From Rhizobium indicum (GTDB lineage Bacteria; Pseudomonadota; Alphaproteobacteria; Rhizobiales; Rhizobiaceae), in NCBI RefSeq assembly GCF_005862305.2, contig NZ_CP054021.1, positions 1,736,001 through 1,800,000 of the forward strand: a stretch of 64,000 nucleotides of DNA, given 5' to 3'. Both the position numbers and the translations under genes were made by a program. Positions 37,483-46,618 of this stretch are shown here, piece after piece. Every line of letters begins with the position of its first letter. Positions within the stretch are counted from its first letter, which is position 1. The notes beneath the pieces were generated by a model. The model was not told the DNA's origin and ran no database searches. It saw only the letters and a program-made list of their open reading frames with translations.

Positions 37483-38982
37483 ATGCCGCCACGTCCCGCA
37501 GTCCTCACGAAACGCACGCTCGACAAGGACCTCGACAAGATCACCCATGCCGAGGACGCGGCGAAGCATGTTTTGCGGCGGCTGGTGACGCCTGGTCTCG
37601 GGCTGATCTTCGTCGGTCTGGCCATGCTCTTTGCGGGCGTCTACGTATTCGACCGGCCGGGAGCGATGCTCGTCATCGCGGCGGCGGCCCTTGCCGGCTA
37701 CATGGCGATGAACATCGGCGCCAATGACGTGACCAACAATGTCGGCGCCGCCGTGGGCGCGCGCGCCATGACGATGGGCCAGGCACTCATCATCGCCGCG
37801 ATTTTCGAAGTTCTTGGCGCCACGATCGGCGGCGGCGAGGTCGTCAAGACGATTTCCGCAAACATTGTCGACGCCGTCCAGGTACCGCCGGCGCTGCTCG
37901 GCTGGATCATGATGGCGGCCCTGATGGCGGCGGCCCTCTGGATCAACCTCGCAACCTGGATGAACGCGCCGGTGTCCACCACCCATGCGATCGTCGGGGC
38001 GGTGATCGGCGCCGGCATCTCAGCCGTCGGGCCGGAGCCGGTGAACTGGCGGGTGATGCTGGAGATCACCTCGAGCTGGATCACCTCGCCGCTGATCGGC
38101 GGGCTGATCGCGGCCGGGCTGCTTTATCTCGTCAAGACCCTGATCATCTATCGCGACGACAAAATCGCGGCCGCACAGCGCTGGGTGCCGGTGCTGGTCG
38201 CGGTGATGGCCGGCGGCTTCATGGCCTATATGGTGCTGCAGCTGTCGCCCACGGGCAGGTTTCAGTCTTTCACCATCATCCTCATCGGGATCGGCATCGG
38301 GCTGGTGAGCTGGCTTGCCGCCCGGCCGCTCATTCTCGCCCAAGCGCGGGATCTCGAAAACCGCAACAGCTCGCTGCGGGTGCTGTTTAAGCTGCCGCTG
38401 ATCGGCTCCGCAGCGCTGCTGTCCTTCGCGCATGGCGCCAACGACGTTTCGAACGCGGTCGGGCCGCTTTCGGCGATCGTCCATTCGGTCGGCATCGGCG
38501 GAGACGGTGGCGTCGGGCATCCGCCGCTCTGGGTGATGCTGATCGGCGCCTTCGGCATCTCCGTCGGCCTGCTGCTCTTCGGGCCGCGCCTCATCCGGCT
38601 CGTCGGCGAGGAGATCACCAAGCTCAATCCGATGCGGGCCTATTGCGTCGCGCTGTCGACCGCCTTCACCGTCATCGTCGCCTCCTGGCTCGGCCTGCCG
38701 GTCAGCACCACGCATATCGCCGTCGGCGCCGTTTTCGGCGTCGGCTTCTTCCGCGAATGGTACACGCGCCATTCGAAGGCCCGCATCGCCTATATCAGAC
38801 GCAAGGCCGAAAGCTGGGACATTGACGAGCCGGAAGAGCCGAATATCCACGAGACCCGGCGGCGCTATCTCGTGCGCCGTTCGCATTTCATGACGATCAT
38901 CGCCGCCTGGATCGTCACCGTGCCGGTTTCGGCAGCGCTTGCGGCAATGATTTATTGGGTTATGTTCGCGCTCTTCGTCTGA
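37483..38982 (+). CDS. pit: Pit-type inorganic phosphate transporter
   Basis: A 499-residue membrane protein of the PiT family, low-affinity phosphate/proton (or metal-phosphate) symport. The two family signature repeats are visible: MAMNIGANDVTNNVGAAVGARAM-like near the N-terminus and LLSFAHGANDVSNAVGPL in the second half, along with PVSTTHAIVGAV and PVSTTHIAVGAV. About ten membrane helices and a large soluble region between the halves. No phoU/pit47-like partner gene is adjacent. Runs in the same direction as rsmE, 18 bases downstream. Confidence 0.95.
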   Translation: MPPRPAVLTKRTLDKDLDKITHAEDAAKHVLRRLVTPGLGLIFVGLAMLFAGVYVFDRPGAMLVIAAAALAGYMAMNIGANDVTNNVGAAVGARAMTMGQALIIAAIFEVLGATIGGGEVVKTISANIVDAVQVPPALLGWIMMAALMAAALWINLATWMNAPVSTTHAIVGAVIGAGISAVGPEPVNWRVMLEITSSWITSPLIGGLIAAGLLYLVKTLIIYRDDKIAAAQRWVPVLVAVMAGGFMAYMVLQLSPTGRFQSFTIILIGIGIGLVSWLAARPLILAQARDLENRNSSLRVLFKLPLIGSAALLSFAHGANDVSNAVGPLSAIVHSVGIGGDGGVGHPPLWVMLIGAFGISVGLLLFGPRLIRLVGEEITKLNPMRAYCVALSTAFTVIVASWLGLPVSTTHIAVGAVFGVGFFREWYTRHSKARIAYIRRKAESWDIDEPEEPNIHETRRRYLVRRSHFMTIIAAWIVTVPVSAALAAMIYWVMFALFV

Positions 38983-39000
38983 GATCCCGAGTTTTTTTAA

Positions 39001-39738
39001 ATGCGCGCCAATTTCCGTATGCAACGGCTTTTCGTCGACGCGCCGCTTTCCAGCGGCGCCGTCGTAGAGGCGAATGCCGATCAGTTCAACTATCTCGGCA
39101 ATGTGCTGAGGATGGAGGACGGTGCGGAGATCCTGCTCTTCAACGGCCGCGACGGCGAGTGGAAGGCGACCCTTACCTTCCCCACGCGCAAACGCATCCT
39201 TTTGACGGCAACCGAAGAGACGCGGCCGCAGCCGCTGCCTTGCGACCTGCACTACCTCTTTGCGCCGCTCAAGGTCGGCCGCTTGGACTATCTCGTGCAG
39301 AAGGCGGTCGAAATGGGAGCCGGCCTGCTGCAGCCGGTCATGACCCAGCACGTCCAGGGCAAGATCACCAATCTCGACAAGCTGCGCGCCAATGTCGTCG
39401 AGGCGGCGGAGCAATGCGGCATCCTCGGCATTCCCGATGTGGCCGAGCCGGTGAGGCTTCTCGACCTGCTCGACCGCTGGCCGAGCGAGCGCCGCATCAT
39501 CTATTGCGACGAGGGCGATGCCGGGCAAAACCCGCTGCCGGTGCTCTCGGCGATCAGGGAAAGACATCTCGCTTTGCTCGTCGGGCCGGAAGGCGGCTTT
39601 TCGGAAGAGGAACGCGCGCGGCTTCGAAGCCTCGATTTCGTCACCGCCATTCCGCTCGGACCGCGCATCCTGCGGGCCGATACGGCAGCCGTTGCGGCAT
39701 TGGCAGTGGTCCAGGCCGCGATCGGCGACTGGAACTAA
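39001..39738 (+). CDS. rsmE: 16S rRNA (uracil-1498-N3)-methyltransferase
   Basis: A 245-residue SPOUT-class methyltransferase that modifies U1498 of 16S rRNA. The N-terminal PUA-like domain is followed by the trefoil-knot SAM site, with [13 protein letters not shown] and [16 protein letters not shown] as signatures. Start ATG at 39001; a second one at 39019 (MQRLFV) is also possible. It lies 18 bases after the phosphate transporter and may be co-transcribed with it. In many alpha-proteobacteria rsmE precedes gshA, as here. Confidence 0.95.
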   Translation: MRANFRMQRLFVDAPLSSGAVVEANADQFNYLGNVLRMEDGAEILLFNGRDGEWKATLTFPTRKRILLTATEETRPQPLPCDLHYLFAPLKVGRLDYLVQKAVEMGAGLLQPVMTQHVQGKITNLDKLRANVVEAAEQCGILGIPDVAEPVRLLDLLDRWPSERRIIYCDEGDAGQNPLPVLSAIRERHLALLVGPEGGFSEEERARLRSLDFVTAIPLGPRILRADTAAVAALAVVQAAIGDWN

Positions 39739-39885
39739 GATCGAAAACGGGTTGACATGGAAATCACTGTTATTTTTTTGATGCGTCATTGAAAGAATTT
39801 CACTTGCAACATGGGTGGCTTGGGTCCAAATCACCCTTCCAATTGCCCGGCCCCCTGGGCGCCTTTTTGAATACAGGTATCCCGC

Positions 39886-41259
39886 ATGGCCCGCGACACT
39901 ACCGACCAGACACCGCTCTCTTCGGTCCAGGATCTGACCGATTATATCGCGGCGGGCAACAAGCCGCGGGAGCGCTTCCGGATCGGCACCGAACACGAGA
40001 AATTCGCCTTCTTTCGCGCCGACAACAGCCCGGTTCCCTATTTCGGCGATGCCAGCATTTCGGCCCTCTTGACCGGCCTGCAGAAAAAAAGCGGCTGGGA
40101 GCCGATCACCGACGGCGGCAACATCATCGGGCTTGCCGAGCAGAACGGCATGGGCGCGATCTCGATCGAGCCTGGCGGCCAGTTCGAACTTTCCGGCGCA
40201 CCGCTGGAGACGATCCATGAGACCTGTCGGGAATCGAACCAGCATCTGGCGACGCTGCGCGAAATCGCCGAACCGATGGGCATCCGCTTCCTCGGCATCG
40301 GCGGCAGTCCGAAATGGACCTATGCGGAAACCCCGCAGATGCCGAAATCACGCTACGAGATCATGACCCGCTATATGCCGAAGGTCGGCACCCAGGGTCT
40401 CGACATGATGTACCGCACCTGCACGATCCAGGTGAATCTCGATTTCTCCTCGGAAGCCGACATGCGCAAGAAAATGCGCGTCTCGATGAAGCTGCAATCG
40501 CTGGCGACCGCTCTATTTGCATCCTCGCCCTTCACCGAAGGCAAGCCGAACGGGCTGCTCTCCTGGCGCGGCGATATTTGGCGCGATGTCGACAACCGGC
40601 GCGCCGGCCTGCTCGATTTCACCTTCCGCGACGATTTCGGCTTCCGTGACTATGCCGAATGGGCGCTCGACGCGCCGATGTATTTCATCGTCCGCGACGG
40701 CCGCTATCACGACTGCACCCATGTCACCTTCCGCCAGTTCATGAACGGCGCATTGAAGGGCGAGGTCGCCGATCCGGCGCCGACGATGGGTGACTGGACA
40801 AACCATCTTTCGACACTTTTCCCCGACGTGCGGCTAAAGCGTTTCCTCGAAATGCGCGGCGCCGACGGCGGCCCATGGCGCCGCATCTGTGCCTTGCCGG
40901 CCTTCTGGGTCGGCCTGCTTTACGACGATGCGGCACTCGACGCCGCCGACGAGTTGACGAAGGATTGGAGCTTTGCCGAGATCGGTGCGCTGCGCAACGC
41001 CGTTCCCGCCGAAGGGTTGAAGGCGCAATTCCGCGGACATCCGCTCTTCGACATGGCGCGCGAGGTGATCGGCATATCAAGGGCCGGCCTCAAGGCGCGG
41101 GGCAGGCTCAACCGCGAAGGCCAGGACGAGAGCATCTTCCTGGCGCCTCTCGAAGAGGTGCTCGCCAAGAAGGCGACACTCGCCGAGGATCTGCTGTCGC
41201 TCTATCACGGCCGCTGGCGGGGCTCCGTGGAACCGGTGTTCGAGGACTATCAGTACTGA
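39886..41259 (+). CDS. gshA: Glutamate-cysteine ligase, plant-type
   Basis: A 457-residue enzyme of the plant/alpha-proteobacterial class of glutamate-cysteine ligases (GCS2 family), the first step of glutathione synthesis. Seen are FRIGTEHEKFAFF, then MGAISIEPGGQFELSGAPL, and RTCTIQVNLDFSSEADM, all hallmarks of this class. It is cytosolic and unrelated in sequence to E. coli GshA. It follows rsmE by about 150 bases. The gap contains no gene; I see no convincing promoter, although TTGACA occurs at 39752. Confidence 0.95.
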   Translation: MARDTTDQTPLSSVQDLTDYIAAGNKPRERFRIGTEHEKFAFFRADNSPVPYFGDASISALLTGLQKKSGWEPITDGGNIIGLAEQNGMGAISIEPGGQFELSGAPLETIHETCRESNQHLATLREIAEPMGIRFLGIGGSPKWTYAETPQMPKSRYEIMTRYMPKVGTQGLDMMYRTCTIQVNLDFSSEADMRKKMRVSMKLQSLATALFASSPFTEGKPNGLLSWRGDIWRDVDNRRAGLLDFTFRDDFGFRDYAEWALDAPMYFIVRDGRYHDCTHVTFRQFMNGALKGEVADPAPTMGDWTNHLSTLFPDVRLKRFLEMRGADGGPWRRICALPAFWVGLLYDDAALDAADELTKDWSFAEIGALRNAVPAEGLKAQFRGHPLFDMAREVIGISRAGLKARGRLNREGQDESIFLAPLEEVLAKKATLAEDLLSLYHGRWRGSVEPVFEDYQY

Positions 41260-41270
41260 ACTGAGCCCTG

Positions 41271-41313
41271 AATAATTCCCTAAATCGGAACCGATTCAAG
41301 GAATATGCAGTGG
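41271..41313. repeat. Dispersed intergenic repeat, family D (partial copy)
   Basis: Only the 3' hairpin of the family D element is present: AATTCCCTAAATCGG, then a loop, then CCGATTCAAGGAATATGCAG. It lies between the convergent gshA and HARP-like genes and may act as a terminator-like stem. Confidence 0.65.
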
Positions 41314-41323
41314 CAAGCTGTGG

Positions 41324-42208
41324 TCACGGCGCCTTCGCGCGCTTCCTGGCTTCGCGCAATCTGGCCGTGCGACGAGCGGGCCTCAGTTCCTCGATCGTCG
41401 GCAGCCACCACTCGGCGTCTTGAACTGGTGGCATCTTCGCAGGCCAGGTGCGGACGAGTTCTTCCAATGTGGGGACCCGCCAATATCCCCAGACATGATC
41501 CTCGGTCACGCCGGCATAGAAGTCCGTAACGACGTTCGGGTCGACCAGTTCGCCGGTGATCTCGGTAAAGACGACGATTCCGTAGGCGGTGACCACAGGG
41601 CGGCCTATCGGCGGCAAGTCGTCGCTCTGAAGCGGGTAGCGATGACGCTTCCGTTCCGCAGAGCGGAGCTTGCTGCGTATATCCTGTTCGGTCCCCTTCC
41701 GCTCCTCGGCTCGACGCCGTCTCTCCTCTGGCTCGTTTCTGCGCGCCGCCGCCTCGATCTCCTGCCACCGGCGTCTGAGTTCCTCATAGGACCGGAAGGG
41801 AACGTGCCATATCTTGAGATCGCCGTCCCATCGCGAGAATGGCACTTCGCGCAATTCGTCGACGACGGTCTTCGAATACGGCGTGCGAATTCGAAAGCCT
41901 GCCTTGCCGAGTTCAAGGTAAGAACTGTCGATGGGATCGAAGGCGAAGGCGTCGCGGCCCTTCGCATCCGCATGGGCGTCGGCTTCAGCCTCCATCTCGG
42001 CAAGCCATCGCCCGATGCGGCGGGACGCCGTCCGCCCGGGAACGAACCAGGCCTTGCGGGCATCACTCCAGCGGGCACGGGGGAAACGTCTTCGGAATTG
42101 CTCGACAGTCATCCTGTCATAGGAGAAGGAAATGTCGGCGCCCGGCTTCACACCGTCGTCACTCGGCGGCGCCTCGTTGTGATCAGCGGGGGATTTCGTT
42201 TCGGCCAT
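41324..42208 (-). CDS. Orphan protein with two HARP-like motifs
   Basis: A 294-residue protein. Two related segments are visible: about 26-70 (FSYDRMTVEQFRRRFPRARW, then KAWFVPG) and about 105-150 (FRIRTPYSKTVVDELREVPF, then SRWDGDLKIWHVPFRSYEEL). Both follow the pattern aromatic strand, helix, Pro/Arg-Trp, Lys-x-Trp-x-Val-Pro, helix, which is that of the HARP motif known in SMARCAL1, where it binds forked or single-stranded DNA. Then comes a charged coiled-coil-like stretch (about 148-190), a third region with WGYWRVPTLEELV, and a basic tail. No helicase domain is attached. No ribosome site precedes the ATG, so the start is uncertain. Function unknown; nucleic-acid binding is inferred. Confidence 0.7.
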   Translation of the reverse strand: MAETKSPADHNEAPPSDDGVKPGADISFSYDRMTVEQFRRRFPRARWSDARKAWFVPGRTASRRIGRWLAEMEAEADAHADAKGRDAFAFDPIDSSYLELGKAGFRIRTPYSKTVVDELREVPFSRWDGDLKIWHVPFRSYEELRRRWQEIEAAARRNEPEERRRRAEERKGTEQDIRSKLRSAERKRHRYPLQSDDLPPIGRPVVTAYGIVVFTEITGELVDPNVVTDFYAGVTEDHVWGYWRVPTLEELVRTWPAKMPPVQDAEWWLPTIEELRPARRTARLREARKRAKAP

Positions 42209-42274
42209 GGAAGGAGAACGCCGGCGCGCAGGGATCGGTTTCCGGCGAGGATATCATGCCGCGAAGAAATCGGC

Positions 42275-43186
42275 TCAGCTCCGGAAATTTGCCTGCACAT
42301 GCTTAAATGCCCGCTCGACGGCGGGGCGTGGTTCAGCGACGGCGGGGTCCTGCTCGGCTTCGACGACCAGCCATCCGCGATAGCCGCTGTCCCTGACGAA
42401 ACGGGCAAGCCGCTTGAAATCGATGATGCCGTCGCCGGGGACGGTGAACATGCCCCCGCGCACGCCGGCATTGAAGCTCATGTCACCCGCACGCACCTCG
42501 TCGATAACAGGACCTCGAATGTCTTTCAGATGAATGTGCACGATGCGATCGCCGAACCGATCGATCAGCCTGGCATAGTCGAAGCCGCCGGCGACGGCAT
42601 GGCCGGTATCGAGAAGCAGTCCCGCCTCCGAGCCTGTCTTGTCAAAGATTGCCGATATCTCGTCGAACGTTTCGGCGACCATCATCAGGTGATGGTGGTA
42701 GGCAAGCGTCAGACCATATTCCGTCGCCAGGCGTCCGGCGAAATCGGTCAGGCGCCCGGCATATCCCGCCACTTCGGCCGCCGGCATGCGCAACCGCTGC
42801 GACATCGGTGCATCCAGCGGCGATCCAGGCGTCATCATCGCGACTTCGCCATAGACCATCACCTTGCAATCCATCGCTCGCAGCAGCGCGGCGTGCCCGG
42901 CAACGGCCTTCATCTCGTCGTCGACACTGCGCTCGGCCAACTCGCCGGAATGCCATCCGGATGCGAGAGCAAGCCGATGGCTGTCCAGCAGCGAGCGGAG
43001 CACTCCTGCCTCGCGCGGGAATTTCCGCCCGAGCTCGATCCCCTCATAGCCGCTCTCGGCAGCGTCCCGGAGGCAGGTTTCTAGCGATATGTCGGCGCCG
43101 AGGTCTTCCAGAACGTCGTTGGCCCATGACAGCGGACTGACCGCCAGACGCACGCCAACGGGCAAGGCAGTGATATGTCCAGTCAT
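42275..43186 (-). CDS. Sugar-phosphate isomerase/epimerase family, IolE-like
   Basis: A 303-residue TIM-barrel protein of the AP-endonuclease-2 superfamily. The sequence (VRLAVSPLSWANDVLEDLG, ETCLRDAAESGYEGIELGRKFP, then LLLDTGHAVAGGFDY and VHIHLKDIR) is close to myo-inosose-2 dehydratase IolE. Metal-ligand positions (Glu, Asp, His, Glu) appear intact. It lies 75 bases downstream of the LacI gene on the same strand, across from the ABC transporter and Gfo/Idh/MocA genes, so a role in catabolism of an inositol-like polyol is likely. True IolE activity versus a related isomerase cannot be settled here. Confidence 0.85.
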   Translation of the reverse strand: MTGHITALPVGVRLAVSPLSWANDVLEDLGADISLETCLRDAAESGYEGIELGRKFPREAGVLRSLLDSHRLALASGWHSGELAERSVDDEMKAVAGHAALLRAMDCKVMVYGEVAMMTPGSPLDAPMSQRLRMPAAEVAGYAGRLTDFAGRLATEYGLTLAYHHHLMMVAETFDEISAIFDKTGSEAGLLLDTGHAVAGGFDYARLIDRFGDRIVHIHLKDIRGPVIDEVRAGDMSFNAGVRGGMFTVPGDGIIDFKRLARFVRDSGYRGWLVVEAEQDPAVAEPRPAVERAFKHVQANFRS

Positions 43187-43261
43187 CGATATTTCCTCCG
43201 AGATATGTCTTGAGAGTGCCGCTTGGTGGCCGCGAAAAGGAGCGCCCCATGTGGAAATGGC

Positions 43262-44257
43262 CTATGTGGATGTTCGCACGACCAGCTTGCCGGGAAGGGT
43301 TACGGTTTCCGGCTCCAGCCGGCCCTTGATCATGCCGATGACCGCCTGCACCATCTCGATCCTCGGCTGCTCATAGGTCGTCAGGCCGTAGCAGGAGGCG
43401 CCGCCGAGTTCGTAATTGTCGAAGCCGACGACGGCGATGTCATCAGGTATCCGCAGTCCGAAATTGCCGCGGATCTCGTCCATCGCTCCGAGGGCGAGGA
43501 TATCATTTTCGCACATGAGGACGTCGACCCTTGCGGCCGGGTCGATGTCGTTCAGATAGTGACGGACGGATCCTGCCCCAGCTTCGGCGCTGTATCTGTC
43601 GGCGGACAGAATGACGATCTCGTCCACCCCCTTCCCCTTCCAGAAATCGATGAAATGCTGCCGGCGCCGCAGCGCCGTCGATAGCGCCGGCGCACCGGTC
43701 ATGAAACCGGGACGCCGGTATCCCCTTTCATAGAGGTGGTCGACAATGTCGCGCAGCGCCAGTTCGGCGTCGCAGACGACGGCCGGCACGCCGTCGATCT
43801 GGCTGTCACGAGCCAGGACGAACATCGGCGGCATGCCCCTGCCCAATTGCCGGTCGCTCAGCGTTTCGTTGCGAAAGGCGGTGCCGAAGAGGATGACGGC
43901 GTCGACCTGACGCTGATCGGCGTTCAGCAGCGCATGGACGTGATCGAAGTGATTGTTGATATTGATCAGCACCGCGACCAGGCCTTCCGCCTGCAAACGT
44001 TCGGTCAGGGTTTCCAGGAACGGCAGCTTCTGGGGATTGGCGAAGTCGTCGACGAAGACCGCGACCTGATGCGTCAGATTGGTCGCGAGACTACGGGCGA
44101 GCAGGTTGGGCGTGTAGTTGAGCACGGCCGCCGCCTCGAGAACCCTACGCTTGCTTTCCTCGGTGATCGAGGCGCCCGGCGTAAATGCCCGGATGACCGT
44201 CCACTTCGAGACGCCTGCCGCATCCGCGACCTCTTTGGCCGTCGCTCTTTTTCGCAA
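43262..44257 (-). CDS. LacI-family transcriptional repressor
   Basis: A 331-residue LacI/GalR regulator. I choose a TTG start at 44257: the helix-turn-helix begins at once (ATAKEVADAAGVSKWTVIRAF) and GGGGAGG lies five bases upstream. The open frame continues to an ATG at 44395, but those 46 residues have no family match and would cover the divergent promoter. The hinge region and sugar-binding domain (about 58-331) are complete. It is divergent from the ABC transporter operon and followed by the IolE-like gene. Its likely operators are the repeats at 44349-44394. Confidence 0.9.
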   Translation of the reverse strand: MRKRATAKEVADAAGVSKWTVIRAFTPGASITEESKRRVLEAAAVLNYTPNLLARSLATNLTHQVAVFVDDFANPQKLPFLETLTERLQAEGLVAVLININNHFDHVHALLNADQRQVDAVILFGTAFRNETLSDRQLGRGMPPMFVLARDSQIDGVPAVVCDAELALRDIVDHLYERGYRRPGFMTGAPALSTALRRRQHFIDFWKGKGVDEIVILSADRYSAEAGAGSVRHYLNDIDPAARVDVLMCENDILALGAMDEIRGNFGLRIPDDIAVVGFDNYELGGASCYGLTTYEQPRIEMVQAVIGMIKGRLEPETVTLPGKLVVRTST

Positions 44258-44321
44258 TGATGCCTCCCCGCAAAAAAAATGAAACAAACATTCCATTTTA
44301 TGATCCAGATGAAATGAATGC

Positions 44322-44349
44322 TTGATTTTAGCGCATCCGTGAATAAGAT
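44322..44349 (+). promoter_or_regulatory. Promoter of the sugar transport operon
   Basis: TTGATT (44322-44327) and TAAGAT (44344-44349) with a 16-base spacer. Transcription would start near 44356, inside the operator-like repeats. Confidence 0.55.
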
Positions 44350-44394
44350 GCACCCGTTTGCACCCGGTAGCAAGCACGTTTGCACCCGGTAGCA
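44349..44394 (+). promoter_or_regulatory. Three tandem LacI-type operator candidates
   Basis: TGCACCCGGTAGCA occurs at 44359-44372 and again at 44381-44394. A third, TGCACCCGTTTGCA (12 of 14 identical), is at 44349-44362 and overlaps the first by four bases. Each has TGC and GCA ends around a central CCGG or CCGT, the form of LacI-family operators. They lie on the predicted transcription start, where a bound repressor would block the operon. Confidence 0.7.
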
Positions 44395-44440
44395 TTCGTT
44401 TTTGCCATCCTGAGGAGTGGATGGCCTAGAGGAGGAAGAC

Positions 44441-45391
44441 ATGACATCTATTTTGAAGAAGCTCGCATTCGGCGCCCTCGCCCTTGGCGTTGCGACCACG
44501 GCGGCTGTCGGAGCCAAGGCCCAGGAGCCGACGATCATCGCCGTCACCCACGGCCAGGCGTCCGATCCGTTCTGGTCGATCGTCAAGAACGGCATGATGC
44601 AGGCGGCCAAGGACAGCAACGTCAAGGTCGACTATCGCGCTCCCGAAACCTTCGACATGGTGGCGATGGCGCAGCTGATAGAAGCCGCCGTCAACCAGAG
44701 CCCTGCCGGCATCGTCATCTCGAACCCCGATCCCGATGCGCTCGGTTCGGCGATCGAAAAGGCCGTTGCCGCCGGCATCCCGGTCATCTCGATGAACTCC
44801 GGCATTTCCGCTGCCGAAAAACTCGGCATCAAGCTGCATGTCGGCCAGGACGAACTGCCGGCAGGCGTCAAGGTCGGCGCCAAGCTCAAATCTCTCGGCC
44901 TGAAGCACGTCCTCTGCGTCAACCAGGAAGTTGGCAACGCGGCGCTCGATCAGCGTTGCGCCGGCACCGAGAAGGGCTTTGAAGGCGGCACGGTCACCGT
45001 TTTGCCGACCACGGCCGATCCGGCCGAAATTGAAGCGAAGATCCAGGCGGCTCTGACCTCCGATCCGTCCATCGATGTCGTTCTCGGCCTGTCGGCTCCG
45101 CTCGTCGGCGAGCGTGCGGTCGCCGTCGTCGAGAAGATGGGCGCTGGCGACAAGGTCAAGGTCGCATCCTACGATCTGTCCGCCGGCTTCCTGCAGGCTG
45201 TCGCCGACGGCAAGGCGTTGTTCGCGGTGGACCAGCAGCCATACCTCCAGGGCTATCTCCCCGTGACCTTCCTGGCGCTCAACGCTCGATATGGCACGAT
45301 CCCGGCAGGCAACGTCGCCTCCGGCCCGAGCTTCGTCGAGAAGGATGCGGCCGCATCGGTCATCGAGAAATCCTCCCAGGGCATCCGCTGA
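44441..45391 (+). CDS. Periplasmic sugar-binding protein of an ABC transporter
   Basis: A 316-residue ribose/galactose-type (family PBP-I) solute-binding protein. The start at 44441 follows GAGGAGG; an ATG eight codons upstream is not needed. The signal peptide ends near GAKAQ. The core pattern fits this class: ITVTHGQASDPFWSIVKNGM-like start, then GIVISNPDPDALGSAIEKAV and VDVVLGLS. It binds a sugar or polyol in the periplasm and hands it to the permease encoded next. First gene of the operon, directly behind the operators. The exact substrate is unknown. Confidence 0.93.
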   Translation: MTSILKKLAFGALALGVATTAAVGAKAQEPTIIAVTHGQASDPFWSIVKNGMMQAAKDSNVKVDYRAPETFDMVAMAQLIEAAVNQSPAGIVISNPDPDALGSAIEKAVAAGIPVISMNSGISAAEKLGIKLHVGQDELPAGVKVGAKLKSLGLKHVLCVNQEVGNAALDQRCAGTEKGFEGGTVTVLPTTADPAEIEAKIQAALTSDPSIDVVLGLSAPLVGERAVAVVEKMGAGDKVKVASYDLSAGFLQAVADGKALFAVDQQPYLQGYLPVTFLALNARYGTIPAGNVASGPSFVEKDAAASVIEKSSQGIR

Positions 45392-45496
45392 GGCGGAGCC
45401 GCGGCAGCTTCCGCCTGGGCGGAGGCTGCCTCCAACGCCGCGCCTCCACGCGTGAAGGCGCACGCACGGCAACGACCAATCCTTGAGGAATGAACC

Positions 45497-46618
45497 ATGA
45501 CGCTCGCCAATGAACAGAATGGGGCTGCCACCCGATCCGATGAGCGGCTGAAAAAGGTTTCGGGTTTGACCGCGCTGCTGCGGCGGCCGGAACTCGGCGC
45601 CGTCGCCGGTCTGGTGCTCGTCACCATCTTCTTTTTCTTCACCGCCAATCCCGCCATGTTCACGCTGGCCGGCGTGATCAATTTCATGGCGCCGGCCGCG
45701 CAGCTCGGCATTCTGGCGATCGGCGCGGCATTGTTGATGATCGGCGGCGAATTCGATCTGTCGATCGGCTCGATGGTGGCCTTTGCCGGATTGGTCTTCG
45801 GCACCGCCCTCGTCGTTCTGCACCTGCCGCTCAGCGTGGCGATCCTCGTTGCGCTGGCCTTCGCCGCCGTGATCGGCGTGACCAACGCCCAGATCACCAT
45901 GCGGACCGGCCTTCCCTCCTTCATCGTCACGCTCGCCTTCCTGTTCATCCTGCGCGGCCTGACGCTCGTCGGCCTGAAATGGGCAAGCGGCGGCGCCACC
46001 CAGCTGCGCGGCATGAAGGAAGCCGCAGCCGGCAGTCCGCTCGCGCCATTCTTCTCGGGCGACGCCTTTATCGGCCTGTTCTCATGGCTCGCCGGGCACG
46101 GGATCATCGAGACCTTCCCGAACGGCACGCCGAAAGTGCCGGGAATTCCGGTCGAGATCCTGTGGTTCTTCGGCATCGCCGTTCTTGCCACCTGGGTCCT
46201 GCTCAGAACCCGCTTCGGAAACTGGATCTTCGCAGCCGGCGGCGATCCGCGCGCCGCCAGAAAATCGGGCGTTCCGGTTGCCCGCGTCAAGACCACGCTT
46301 TTCGTGATCACCGCCCTTTGCGCCACGCTGGTCGCCATCCTGACCGTGCTCGACGCAGGCTCGACGGATGCGCGCCGTGGCTTCCAGAAGGAGTTCGAGG
46401 CCATCATCGCCGCCGTCATCGGCGGATGCCTGCTGACAGGCGGCTATGGCTCGGCCATCGGCGCATTCTTCGGTTCGATCGTCTTCGGCATGGTGCTGAT
46501 CGGCCTGACCTACACCTCGATCGACCAGGATTGGTACCTCGTCTTCCTCGGCGGCATGCTGCTGATCGCGGTGATCTTCAACAATGTCATTCGCAAACGC
46601 GTCACGGGAGAACGCTGA
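45497..46618 (+). CDS. ABC sugar permease, RbsC/FrcC type
   Basis: A 373-residue inner-membrane permease with about ten helices, of the BPD_transp_2 family. Seen are [23 protein letters not shown], interrupted into the family signature [13 protein letters not shown], and the helix-rich [21 protein letters not shown]. An insertion with a membrane-peripheral segment lies at about 170-215. It pairs with the upstream binding protein and the ATPase, whose ATG overlaps this gene's TGA stop. The order binding protein, permease, ATPase and the single-domain ATPase both match the FrcBCA fructose transporter. Confidence 0.93.
   Translation: MTLANEQNGAATRSDERLKKVSGLTALLRRPELGAVAGLVLVTIFFFFTANPAMFTLAGVINFMAPAAQLGILAIGAALLMIGGEFDLSIGSMVAFAGLVFGTALVVLHLPLSVAILVALAFAAVIGVTNAQITMRTGLPSFIVTLAFLFILRGLTLVGLKWASGGATQLRGMKEAAAGSPLAPFFSGDAFIGLFSWLAGHGIIETFPNGTPKVPGIPVEILWFFGIAVLATWVLLRTRFGNWIFAAGGDPRAARKSGVPVARVKTTLFVITALCATLVAILTVLDAGSTDARRGFQKEFEAIIAAVIGGCLLTGGYGSAIGAFFGSIVFGMVLIGLTYTSIDQDWYLVFLGGMLLIAVIFNNVIRKRVTGER

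Noticed and set aside
39752..39776. TTGACA followed by TATTTT upstream of gshA as a promoter
   Set aside because: The spacer is only 13 bases, too short for a standard sigma-70 promoter.
38020..40245. A 741-codon minus-strand frame opposite pit, rsmE and gshA
   Set aside because: It crosses three well-supported genes on the other strand and shows no recognisable domain.
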